Assembly (NCBI RefSeq): GCF_000423885.1
Contig: NZ_AUIV01000042.1
Span: forward strand, 1 to 10,407
Source of the DNA: Thermomonas fusca DSM 15424
GTDB taxonomy: Bacteria > Pseudomonadota > Gammaproteobacteria > Xanthomonadales > Xanthomonadaceae
Length of the DNA stretch: 10,407 nt
Reading direction: 5' to 3'
Shown here: positions 1-7,700 of the stretch, one piece after another
How the letters are laid out: every line of letters begins with the position of its first letter
How positions within the stretch are numbered: position 1 is the stretch's first letter
Made by a program: the position numbers and the translations under genes
Notes under the pieces: generated by a model
Told to the model about the DNA's origin: nothing
The model's database searches: none
What the model saw: only the letters and a program-made list of their open reading frames with translations

Positions 1-204
1 CACCGGATCGCCAAACACCGGCAGATCCCGAACACACCGCATCGTCCGATCATGGACGGCCGCCACGACCTGGGCGCAACCCACGCAACAATGTTGCGCT
101 TGCCGGAGCGGCTCCAGCTCGATGACCAGCCAACGCCGCTCCCCGCGCGGCTCATGGCGCCACTTGCGGACGCGGTATCCCTCCCAGCCACCAAGCCGGG
201 ACAT
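1..204 (-). CDS. ISL3-family transposase, N-terminal 68 codons (cut by window edge)
   Basis: The reading frame runs from an ATG at 204 to the window edge at 1 and encodes 68 residues beginning MSRLGGWEGYRV. The pattern is that of the N-terminus of ISL3 (IS204/IS1001/IS1165-type) transposases: an opening GWEGY-like segment, a conserved IEL-P strand, a zinc-binding CCxxC (HCCVGC, residues 38-43), then AAVHDR (48-53) and VRDLPVFG (58-65). The zinc finger contributes to DNA binding; the DDE catalytic domain would lie beyond the edge and cannot be seen. No frameshift or stop occurs in the visible part, so it could be intact. The frame is not in the supplied long-ORF set because it is open at the edge and was found by reading the minus strand. 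Confidence 0.85.
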   Translation of the reverse strand, partial: MSRLGGWEGYRVRKWRHEPRGERRWLVIELEPLRQAQHCCVGCAQVVAAVHDRTMRCVRDLPVFGDPV

Positions 205-304
205 ACAATCTTGTTCGGCCACGGCCGACCTTCAGTTTGTTGCCTCGAGAACAGCAAGTCTGACCGGTCGGCCGTGCGCCTCTCCCTCAGTTGGGAGAAG
301 AACC
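1..304 (-). mobile_element. ISL3-family insertion sequence, one end only
   Basis: The left edge holds the 5' part of an ISL3-type transposase on the minus strand. About 100 bp of non-coding sequence separates its start codon (204) from a probable element end at 304. Read on the minus strand from 304 inward, the sequence begins GGTTCTTCTCCCAACTGAGG, which suits the GG-initiated terminal inverted repeats of this family. ISL3 elements usually make 8-bp target duplications, and the 8 bases just outside (305-312, gttttttt) could be one copy. The other end lies outside the window, so neither the inverted repeat nor the duplication can be confirmed. The transposase assignment is firm; the exact boundary is inferred. 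Confidence 0.6.
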
Positions 305-332
305 GTTTTTTTCCTCTCCATCCGGATGGGAA

Positions 333-369
333 GCCCCCCTTGAGTCAAGGGGGGCGCCGCGACAGCGGC
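333..369. repeat. G/C-rich double palindrome (REP-like)
   Basis: Two adjacent inverted repeats are visible. Positions 333-343 (gccccccttga) pair perfectly with 345-355 (tcaaggggggc) around a single base. Positions 356-360 (gccgc) pair with 365-369 (gcggc) around gaca. A short palindrome, ccatccggatgg, sits just before them (318-329). It lies between an IS end and the 3' end of the leucine dehydrogenase gene, where extragenic palindromic repeats are commonly found. I recall similar sequences as dispersed repeats in xanthomonads, but copy number cannot be judged here. It could also act as a transcription barrier between the IS and its neighbour. Confidence 0.5.
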
Positions 370-391
370 GGGGGATGTGGAGGCCACGGAT

Positions 392-422
392 GAACTGATT
401 CCGGCTCCGCTGGAATCAGTTC
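392..422 (-). terminator. Hairpin over the stop codon of leucine dehydrogenase
   Basis: Positions 392-402 (gaactgattcc) pair perfectly with 412-422 (ggaatcagttc), leaving a 9-nt loop that can pair further. The TGA stop of the minus-strand leucine dehydrogenase gene (416-418) lies in the 5' arm of the transcript. No T-run follows, so this is either a weak or factor-assisted terminator or a 3'-end stabilising hairpin. Confidence 0.45.
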
Positions 423-1516
423 CCGCGGATGCGGCCCTGGAAGCGGGTGCGGCCGCGGCCCAGCGGCAGCTTCAGCTTGCCGATCTTCTCGATGCGCTCT
501 TCGGCCAGGCGGTCGGCGGCGCGGTAGGTCGGGATGCCGTCGCGGTCGGAGATCTCGTAGATGCGCGAGAGGTTGTGATAGATCGTGCGCATCATGCGCA
601 TGGCGCGCTCGCGGTTGTAGCCGTCGAGTTCCAGCGCCACGTTCATCACGCCGCCCGCGTTCACCGCGTAGTCCGGCGCGTACAGGATGCCGCGCTTGAC
701 CACTTCGTCGCCGATCTCGTTGTTGGCCAGCTGGTTGTTGGCCGAACCGCAGATCACCTTGAACTTGAAGCGCGGCAGGGTCTGCTCGTTGACGGTGCCG
801 CCCAGCGCGCACGGCGAATACACGTCCGCCGGCACGTCGTAGATCTCGTCCAGGCCCACGGCCTCGGCGCCGTACTCGGTGACCGCGCGGTCCACCAGCG
901 CCTGGTTGATGTCGGTAACGAAGATCTTGGCGCCGCGTTCCTTCAGCAGCTTCACGTACTCCATGCCCACGTGGCCCAGGCCCTGCACGGCGTAGGAATA
1001 CTTGCCCACGTCCTCGTCGCCGAACTTGCGGTTCAGCGTGGCCATCAGGCCCTGCAGCGAACCGTAGGCGGTGAACGGCGAGGGATCGCCCGAGCCACCG
1101 TGGACCTGGTGCACGCCGGTCACGTACTCGGTCTCGCGGTACACGTATTCCATGTCGTTGACGTCGATGCCGACGTCCTCGGCGGTGATGTAGCGCCCGC
1201 CCAGCGACTCCACGAACTGGCCGAACGCGCGGAACAGCGCCTCGGACTTGTCGGTGGCCGGGTTGCCGATGATCACCGCCTTGCCGCCGCCGATGTTCAG
1301 GCCGGCCACGGCGTTCTTGTAGGTCATGCCGCGCGACAGGCGCAGCACGTCGTTCAGCGCCTCCGCCTCGCTCTTGTACGGCCACATGCGGGTGCCGCCC
1401 AGCGCGGGGCCCAGCACGGTGTTGTGGATGGCGATGATCGCCTTCAGGCCAGCGTCCTTGTTGTGGCAGAACACGACCTGCTCGTGGCCGTAGATGTCGA
1501 GCGTTTCGAAGATCAT
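416..1516 (-). CDS. Leucine dehydrogenase (Glu/Leu/Phe/Val dehydrogenase family)
   Basis: This 366-aa cytosolic NAD-dependent enzyme reversibly deaminates branched-chain L-amino acids (Leu, Val, Ile) to 2-oxo acids and ammonia. The N-terminal dimerisation/catalytic domain carries GGTRMWPY (40-47), the substrate-binding lysine in GMTYKNA (Lys67), the catalytic lysine in GGGKA (Lys79) and Asp114 in TAEDVG. The C-terminal Rossmann domain has GLGHVG (179-184) and an acidic residue in FVTDIN, which favours NAD over NADP. Length is normal for leucine dehydrogenases. The ATG at 1516 is chosen because MIFETL is the usual family start and GGAG lies about 9 nt upstream. The gene stands alone, about 220 bp downstream of a ChaN-like gene on the same strand. 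It supplies precursors of branched acyl-CoAs, the substrate type of IcmF nearby. Phenylalanine dehydrogenase activity cannot be excluded from sequence. Confidence 0.93.
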   Translation of the reverse strand: MIFETLDIYGHEQVVFCHNKDAGLKAIIAIHNTVLGPALGGTRMWPYKSEAEALNDVLRLSRGMTYKNAVAGLNIGGGKAVIIGNPATDKSEALFRAFGQFVESLGGRYITAEDVGIDVNDMEYVYRETEYVTGVHQVHGGSGDPSPFTAYGSLQGLMATLNRKFGDEDVGKYSYAVQGLGHVGMEYVKLLKERGAKIFVTDINQALVDRAVTEYGAEAVGLDEIYDVPADVYSPCALGGTVNEQTLPRFKFKVICGSANNQLANNEIGDEVVKRGILYAPDYAVNAGGVMNVALELDGYNRERAMRMMRTIYHNLSRIYEISDRDGIPTYRAADRLAEERIEKIGKLKLPLGRGRTRFQGRIRGN

Positions 1517-1621
1517 TGCAATAACTCCGGCCGGCTCCGCCGAGAACTACGGGACCGGTGGCTATGGGATGGAAGCGGATATGGTGGCTGTGGCCGGGTG
1601 AACCCCCCGTCACAGCAGGAC

Positions 1622-1627
1622 ATTTTA
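1622..1627 (-). promoter_or_regulatory. Possible -10 element for leucine dehydrogenase
   Basis: In the 222-bp gap between leucine dehydrogenase and the ChaN-like gene, TAAAAT is the only clear A/T-rich hexamer on the minus strand (1627 down to 1622), about 105 nt before the start codon. The matching -35 position reads GGCCCC, a poor match, so an activator would be needed if this is the promoter. Weak evidence. Confidence 0.22.
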
Positions 1628-1664
1628 GGCCATTCTCCGGAGCGGGGCCGGCATACGGATGGGT

Positions 1665-1683
1665 ACGGCCCCCGCGGGGCCGT
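1665..1683 (-). terminator. Strong GC hairpin downstream of the ChaN-like gene
   Basis: Positions 1665-1672 (acggcccc) pair perfectly with 1676-1683 (ggggccgt) around a 3-nt loop. It starts about 55 nt past the stop codon of the ChaN-like gene on the minus strand and would separate that gene from leucine dehydrogenase. There is no T-tract, so intrinsic termination is uncertain. Confidence 0.35.
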
Positions 1684-1738
1684 CAAGGCGCGTTGCGCAG
1701 TGCGGGTGGCGATAGGCCGCCGCCGCCGCGCGCCGCAC

Positions 1739-2545
1739 TCAGTCCGCGGCTTTCGGGGCTTTGAAGCCGGCGCAGGGATCCGGGCGCTGGGCCGCGGGGA
1801 TGCGGTGGACTTCATCGAATGCGGCCGGGCTGGAGGCCGGCTCCAGGAAGCCCACCGCGCGCGGCGCCATGCCGTCGCGGCGCAGCCAGAACGGCACCGC
1901 GATATCACCGCGCACATGGCCGTTGCCGGCAATCAGCACGACGCCGCTGGCCGCGTGCATGCGCATGGTCTCGGCCATCACCACGTCGCGGGCGATCTGC
2001 GCTTTCGCCATTGGCGCCACCAGCGATTCCGGCAGCGCGCCGCAGTGGCTGTCGCGTACCTCGGTCTCCTGTGCGGCCAGCACCTCCGTCGGCAGTGCAT
2101 CCAGCTTGTAGCGGGCGATGAGTTCGGCCGGCATCGCGGCGGAAAAACCCTCCTTCACCACCTTTGATGCATCGGCGCGCGACAGGTTGGCGGCCAGCAG
2201 CGGCAGTTTGTACTCCAGCGCCAAAGCGATCACCGGCTGGTAGTGCGCCCAGGTCCAGCTCGCCTTGGCCGGGGCGACGCGCGCCACCACGCAGGCGGCA
2301 TCGCCGCATTCGGCCATCGCCGTGTCCAGCGCCGGTTGCTGGCTGGTGTCGAACTGTTCCATCGCGATGGCCGGGCGCCAGCCCGCTTCCAGTTCCCTGC
2401 GCAGCAGCGCGGCGCGGGCGGCGTGGCCGTCGGCGTTGTCGTGCACCTCCCCCAGCAGCAGCATCCGCGGCGCGCTGGCCGGGGCGGCGTGCGTACAGGC
2501 GGCAAGGACGGTCAGCAGGGCGGCAAGCAGGACGCGACGGCGCAT
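1739..2545 (-). CDS. ChaN-like haem-binding lipoprotein
   Basis: This 268-aa protein begins MRRRVLLAALLTVLAAC: a positive N-terminus, a hydrophobic stretch and a lipobox (LAAC, Cys17), so it should be exported and lipid-anchored. The mature part matches the ChaN/haem-binding uptake family (Cofac_haem_bdg): LLLGEVHDNADGH near residues 29-41, AIAMEQF about residue 60, and a closing IAGNGHVRGDIAVPFWL. These GExHDN and GNGH motifs are the family hallmarks; ChaN-type proteins bind haem as dimers and are linked to iron uptake. The ATG at 2545 is preferred over upstream in-frame starts because CCGGAGG lies about 7 nt before it and it opens directly into the signal peptide. It is divergent from the serine hydrolase across a 115-bp gap. 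No TonB receptor or Fur box is seen nearby, so a role in haem uptake rests on the family only. Confidence 0.88.
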   Translation of the reverse strand: MRRRVLLAALLTVLAACTHAAPASAPRMLLLGEVHDNADGHAARAALLRRELEAGWRPAIAMEQFDTSQQPALDTAMAECGDAACVVARVAPAKASWTWAHYQPVIALALEYKLPLLAANLSRADASKVVKEGFSAAMPAELIARYKLDALPTEVLAAQETEVRDSHCGALPESLVAPMAKAQIARDVVMAETMRMHAASGVVLIAGNGHVRGDIAVPFWLRRDGMAPRAVGFLEPASSPAAFDEVHRIPAAQRPDPCAGFKAPKAAD

Positions 2546-2660
2546 GGGGAATCCTCCGGAATCAGCCAAGCTTGCCACAGCGCTGGCCGGAGTCCGCCGG
2601 CTACCGCGTTGGCTGGGAAGGCCGCCGCCGCGGCGGTCGCCGCCCATCCGGAGGTGTTCC

Positions 2661-4643
2661 ATGCGTCGTTCGCTCAGGCCGGCCGTGCTGGCCGCCATGC
2701 TGTCGCTTCCCGCCGTATTCGTCGCCCCCGCCGTCCCGGCGCAGGCGCCCGCCGCCGCAGCTGCGGACAAGCCGCAGGCCACCCCGCGCGGGACCACCTT
2801 CCTGTTGCCCGACGGCTGGGTGCGCACCGTGCAGGGCAACGCCACGGTGCTGGCCCCGCCCGAGGCAGACGGCTCCCGCATCGTCATCGTCGACGCCACC
2901 GCGGCAAGCGCCGACAACGCCGTGGCGCAGGCCTGGGCCGCGCTGGGGATGACGCCGAAGTTCCTGCTCGCCACCGACGCCGCGCCGCGCGACGGCTGGG
3001 AGCAGCGCCGCTTCTACGACTACGACGTGCCGCAGAACGCCAAGCGGGTGATCAACGCCGGCGCGTACCGCCATGGCAAGGCCTGGACGGTGGTGCTGGC
3101 CGACGTGGACCAGGCCATCGCGGAAAAACGCGGCTCGCAGTTCGGCAAGATCTACCAGCGCCTGCAGCCGGCCGGCCACGTGCGCGAGAACTTCGCCGGC
3201 CGCAGCGCGCACAAGCTGGATGCCGCGCGCCTGCAGCAGGTGGCCGACTTCGTGGAGAAGATGCGCCGCGACTTCGACGTGCCGGGCGTGGCCATCGGTA
3301 TCGTCGAGGACGGCAAGGTGGTGATGTCGCGCGGTTTCGGCGTGCGCGAGCTGGGCAAGCCGGCCGCGGTGGATGGCGACACCCGCTTCATGATCGCTTC
3401 CAACACCAAGGCGCTGACCACGCTGATGCTGGCCAAGCTGGTGGACGCCGGCAAGCTGGACTGGAACGCGCGTGCGGTGGACGTGTACCCGGCGTTCAAG
3501 CTGGGGGATGCCGCCACCACCGGCAAGGTGCTGGTGAAGCACCTGATCTGCGCCTGCACCGGGGTGCCGCGGCAGGATTTCGAATGGCTGTTCGAGGGCG
3601 AGAAACAGACGCCCGCCTCGGTGATGGCCACGCTGGGCACCATGCAGCCCACCAGCAGCTTCGGCGAGCTGTTCCAGTACTCCAACCCGATGGCGGCGGC
3701 GGCCGGCTACATCGGCGGGCAGGTGGCGCATCCCGGCACCGAGCTGGGCGCCGGCTATGACCAGGCGATGCAGGCGCTGGTGTTCGACCCGCTGGGCATG
3801 CGCAACACCACCTTCGATTACGCCAGGGCGCAGACCGGCAACTACGCCGCGCCGCACGGCTACGACATCGACCACGCCGTGCAGGTCATGGGCATGGGCC
3901 TGAACGACACCATTGTCGGCTCGCGCCCCGCCGGGGCGGCGTGGAGCACGGTCAACGACCTGCTCAGGTACGTGCAGATGGAGATCGACCGCGGCCAGCT
4001 GCCGGACGGCAGCCGCTACATCGGCGAGTCCGCGCTGCTGCAGCGGCGCCAGCCGCAGATCTCGCTGGGCGCCGACAAGGACTATGCAATGGCGCTGATG
4101 GTGGACCGCAGTGAAGGCGTGACCGTGATCGACCACGGCGGCGACATGGGCGGCTTCCACTCCAACATGATGTGGTGGCCGGAGCAGAAGGTCGGCGCAG
4201 TGATCCTGACCAATGCCGACGAGGGCGTGTACCTGCGCGGGCCGTTCAAGCGCCGGTTGATGGAGCTGATGTTCGACGGCGAGCCGCAGGCCGTGGCCGC
4301 GGCGGAGGCCACCGCCAAGGCCAACCGCGCCGCCTTCGATGCCCAGCGCAAGCTGCTGCAGTGGCCGGCGGACGTGGCCGCGCTGGAAACGCTGGCGCCG
4401 CGCTACCGCAACCCCGCGCTGGGTGAGCTGGTGGTCAGTCGTGAAGGCGACAAGGCGATGTTCGATGTCGGCGCGTTCCGCTCGGCGGTGGCCACCATGC
4501 CGCAGCCGGACGGCAGCCTGGCGCTGGTCACCATCGACCCGGTGGCCGCGGGCTTCCCGTTCGTGCGTGCGGACAAGGACGGCATGCGCCGGCTGGTCGT
4601 GCGCGATGGCCAGCACGAATACGTGTTCGACGAAGTGAAGTGA
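2661..4643 (+). CDS. Secreted class C beta-lactamase-fold serine hydrolase
   Basis: This 660-aa exported protein belongs to the penicillin-binding/AmpC-fold serine hydrolases. It starts MRRSLRPAVLAAMLSLPAVF with a signal peptide that ends near an AQA-type site, preceded by GGAGG at 2650-2654, which fixes the start at 2661. A poorly characterised N-terminal domain (about 40-180) follows. The catalytic domain (about 190-560) has SxxK as SNTK (Ser247, Lys250), YxN as YSN (Tyr340) and HGG (492-494) in place of KTG. A small beta-rich C-terminal domain (about 570-660) follows. All catalytic positions are present. In place of the usual LLTHTSG-type segment it reads HLICACTG, with two close cysteines. 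Substrates of such proteins range from D-peptides to esters and lactones and cannot be assigned; resistance should not be presumed. It is monocistronic, ending in a perfect hairpin. Confidence 0.88.
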   Translation: MRRSLRPAVLAAMLSLPAVFVAPAVPAQAPAAAAADKPQATPRGTTFLLPDGWVRTVQGNATVLAPPEADGSRIVIVDATAASADNAVAQAWAALGMTPKFLLATDAAPRDGWEQRRFYDYDVPQNAKRVINAGAYRHGKAWTVVLADVDQAIAEKRGSQFGKIYQRLQPAGHVRENFAGRSAHKLDAARLQQVADFVEKMRRDFDVPGVAIGIVEDGKVVMSRGFGVRELGKPAAVDGDTRFMIASNTKALTTLMLAKLVDAGKLDWNARAVDVYPAFKLGDAATTGKVLVKHLICACTGVPRQDFEWLFEGEKQTPASVMATLGTMQPTSSFGELFQYSNPMAAAAGYIGGQVAHPGTELGAGYDQAMQALVFDPLGMRNTTFDYARAQTGNYAAPHGYDIDHAVQVMGMGLNDTIVGSRPAGAAWSTVNDLLRYVQMEIDRGQLPDGSRYIGESALLQRRQPQISLGADKDYAMALMVDRSEGVTVIDHGGDMGGFHSNMMWWPEQKVGAVILTNADEGVYLRGPFKRRLMELMFDGEPQAVAAAEATAKANRAAFDAQRKLLQWPADVAALETLAPRYRNPALGELVVSREGDKAMFDVGAFRSAVATMPQPDGSLALVTIDPVAAGFPFVRADKDGMRRLVVRDGQHEYVFDEVK

Positions 4644-4649
4644 AACCGC

Positions 4650-4673
4650 GGGCGCCGGCTGCGGCCGGCGCCC
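4650..4673 (+). terminator. Perfect GC hairpin after the serine hydrolase
   Basis: Positions 4650-4659 (gggcgccggc) pair perfectly with 4664-4673 (gccggcgccc) around tgcg, 6 nt after the stop codon. There is no T-run afterwards, so it may be a Rho-assisted or weak terminator, or an mRNA 3'-end protector. Confidence 0.5.
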
Positions 4674-4716
4674 CGTACCAGGCCGCACGGCAGGGGGCGG
4701 GGCAGGGACCCCGCGT

Positions 4717-4722
4717 TACAAT
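4717..4722 (+). promoter_or_regulatory. icmF: Possible -10 box upstream of icmF
   Basis: TACAAT matches the sigma70 -10 consensus at 5 of 6 positions and lies 33 nt before the icmF start in otherwise GC-rich DNA. The -35 position is G-rich and does not match. A start near 4729 would give a leader of about 27 nt. Confidence 0.35.
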
Positions 4723-4755
4723 CGCCGATTACCCGAACACCCGTGGATTCGAGCG

Positions 4756-7700
4756 ATGAGCACCCCCGCCGCCAACCTTCCCGAACCGCAGCAGCCCACC
4801 GCACTGGACGAACACCGCACCCCGCTGCGCTTCGTCACCGCCGCCAGCCTGTTCGACGGCCACGACGCCGCCATCAACATCATGCGCCGGCTGATCCAGG
4901 CGCAGGGCGCGGAAGTCATCCACCTGGGCCACAACCGCAGCGTGGAAGACGTGGTGCGCGCGGCGCTGCAGGAAGACGCCGACGCCATCGCGCTGTCGTC
5001 CTACCAGGGCGGCCACGTGGAATACCTGAAGTACATGGTGGACATGCTGAAGCAGCGCGACGCCGCGCACATCCGTGTGTTCGCCGGCGGCGGCGGCACC
5101 ATCACCCCGGAGGAAATCCGCGAGCTGGAGGCCTACGGCGTCGAGCGCATCTACCACCCCAACGACGGCATGCACATGGGGCTGGTGGCGATGATCGAAG
5201 ACGTGGTCAAGCGCGCCGAGGCCGCGCGCCTGCCGGTGGAAACCCCGCACAAGGTGGGCTTCGACAACGAGATCGAGATCGGCCGCATGCTCTCCGCCAT
5301 CGAGGAGCAGGCGCTGGACGAAAGCACGCTGGCCCACCTGCGCAAGGAATGGCAGCTGGCTGGCGCCAAGACCCCCGTGGTGGGCATCACCGGCACCGGC
5401 GGCGCCGGCAAGTCGTCGGTCACCGACGAACTGCTGAACCGCTTCCTGGCCAACTTCCCGGACATGCACGTGGCCGTGGTCAGCGTGGACCCCACCCGCC
5501 GCCGCACCGGCGGCGCGCTGCTGGGCGACCGCATCCGCATGAACAGCCTGCGCAGCCCGCGCGTGTTCATGCGCTCCATGGCCACCCGCCGCCAGCACAT
5601 GGCCACCAATGTGGTCTTGAAGGACTGCATCGCCTTCCTGAAGTCGCTGGGCTATGACCTGGTGATCGTGGAAACCGCCGGCATCGGCCAGAGCGACTCG
5701 GAGATCGTGGACCTGGTCGACTTCCCGATGTACGTGATGACCAGCGACTTCGGCGCGCCCAGCCAGCTCGAGAAGATCGACATGCTGGACTATGCCGAGC
5801 TGGTGGTGCTCAACAAGTTCGACAAGCGTGGCGCCGAGGACGCCCTGCGCGACGTGCGCAAGCAGTGGAAGCGCAACCGCGTGGCGTTCCAGACCAAGGA
5901 CGAGGACGTTCCGGTCTATCCCACCATCGCCAGCCAGTTCAACGACCCCGGCCTGAACTGGATGTTCGCCAACCTGTGCCGCCTGCTCAAGGAGAAATGG
6001 GGTCAGAGAACATTTTCGGGCGATGCAGGTTCAGAGGGCGGCGTTGCGATGCCGAAAATGTTCTCTGACCCCATTTCCATCGACACCACCCTCAAGGAAC
6101 CCCGCGCCACCGTCCTCATCCCCGGCAACCGCGTGCGCTACCTGGCCGAGATCGCCGAGCAGGGCCGCCAGATCAACGCCCGCACCGAATCGCAGGCGGA
6201 GACCGCCGACCGCGCGCAGTCGCTGTGGGACGCACTGAAGGAACTGGGCGACGCCGCGCTGCCCAAGGCGCTGGACCTGTACCCGGTGGAAGCGCTCACC
6301 GACGGCGACGACCGCAGCCTCAACACCCTGCGCCAGCGCTACAACGACGCAATCCAGTCGCTGGATTCCGATGCCCTGCGCCTGCTGCGCGACTGGCCGG
6401 CCCGCCTGAAGTCCATCACCGAGCCGGTGAACGAATACCAGGTGCGCGACAAGACCATCCGCGTGGAGAACTACCGCGAGTCGCTGAGCCACCAGCAGAT
6501 CCCCAAGATCGCCGCGCCCACCTACAAGGCCTGGGGCGAGCTGCTGGTGTTCCTGCAGAAGGAAAACCTGCCCGGCTACTACCCGTACACCGGCGGCGTG
6601 TACCCGTACCGCCGCACCGGCGAGGACCCCATCCGCATGTTCGCGGGCGAGGGCACCCCGGAGCGCACCAACCGCCGCTTCCACTACCTCAGCATTGGCC
6701 AGCCGGCCGCGCGCCTGTCCACCGCCTTCGACAGCGTGACCCTGTACGGCGAAGACCCGGCGCCGCGCCCGGACATCTACGGCAAGATCGGCAACTCCGG
6801 CGTCAACGTGCCCACGCTGGACGACATGAAGAAGCTGTACTCCGGCTTCGACCTGTGCGCGCCCACCACCAGCGTGTCGATGACCATCAACGGCCCGGCG
6901 CCGATCATCCTGGCGATGTTCATGAACACCGCCATCGATCAGCAGGTGGAGCAGTACCTCAAGGCCGACCCGGCGCGCTGGGCCGAGGCGCAGCAGAAGA
7001 TCGACGCGCTGTTCGAGGGCAAGCCGCGCCCGCGCTACGAAGGCGAGCTTCCGCAGGGCAACAACGGCTTAGGGCTAGCCCTGCTGGGCGTCACCGGCGA
7101 CCAGCTGGTGGACGCCGAGACCTACGCCCGCATCAAGGCGCAGACGCTGAAGACCGTGCGCGGTACCGTGCAGGCCGACATCCTGAAGGAAGACCAGGCG
7201 CAGAACACCTGCATCTTCAGCACCGAGTTCGCCCTGCGCATGATGGGCGACATCCAGCAGTACTTCGTGGACAACGGCGTCCGCAATTTCTATTCGGTGT
7301 CGATCTCCGGCTACCACATCGCCGAAGCCGGGGCGAACCCGATCAGCCAGCTCGCCTTCACCCTGTCCAACGGCTTCACCATCGTGGAGTACTACCTGGC
7401 GCGCGGGATGAAGATCGACGACTTCGCGCCCAACCTGTCGTTCTTCTTCAGCAACGGCATGGACCCGGAGTACACCGTGATCGGCCGCGTCGCCCGCCGC
7501 ATCTGGGCCCGCGCCATGCGCGAGCGCTACGGCGCATCAAGCCGCAGCCAAATGATGAAGTACCACATCCAGACCAGCGGCCGCTCCCTGCACGCGCAGG
7601 AGATCCAGTTCAACGACATCCGCACCACGCTGCAGGCCCTGTACGCGCTGTTCGACAACTGCAACAGCCTGCACACCAACGCCTACGACGAAGCCATCAC

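Noticed and set aside
377..2167. A 596-codon plus-strand open frame opposite leucine dehydrogenase and the ChaN-like gene
   Set aside because: It is a shadow frame caused by GC-biased third positions; its product is an Ala/His/Val-rich low-complexity sequence without motifs, while the opposite strand has clear families.
2546..2974. N-terminal extension of the ChaN-like protein
   Set aside because: It would bury the lipoprotein signal peptide and overlap the divergent hydrolase start; the ATG at 2545 has a good ribosome site.
2601..4688. A 695-codon minus-strand open frame opposite the serine hydrolase
   Set aside because: Low-complexity His/Arg/Val-rich translation and no family motif; the plus strand encodes an intact hydrolase with a signal peptide and all catalytic residues.
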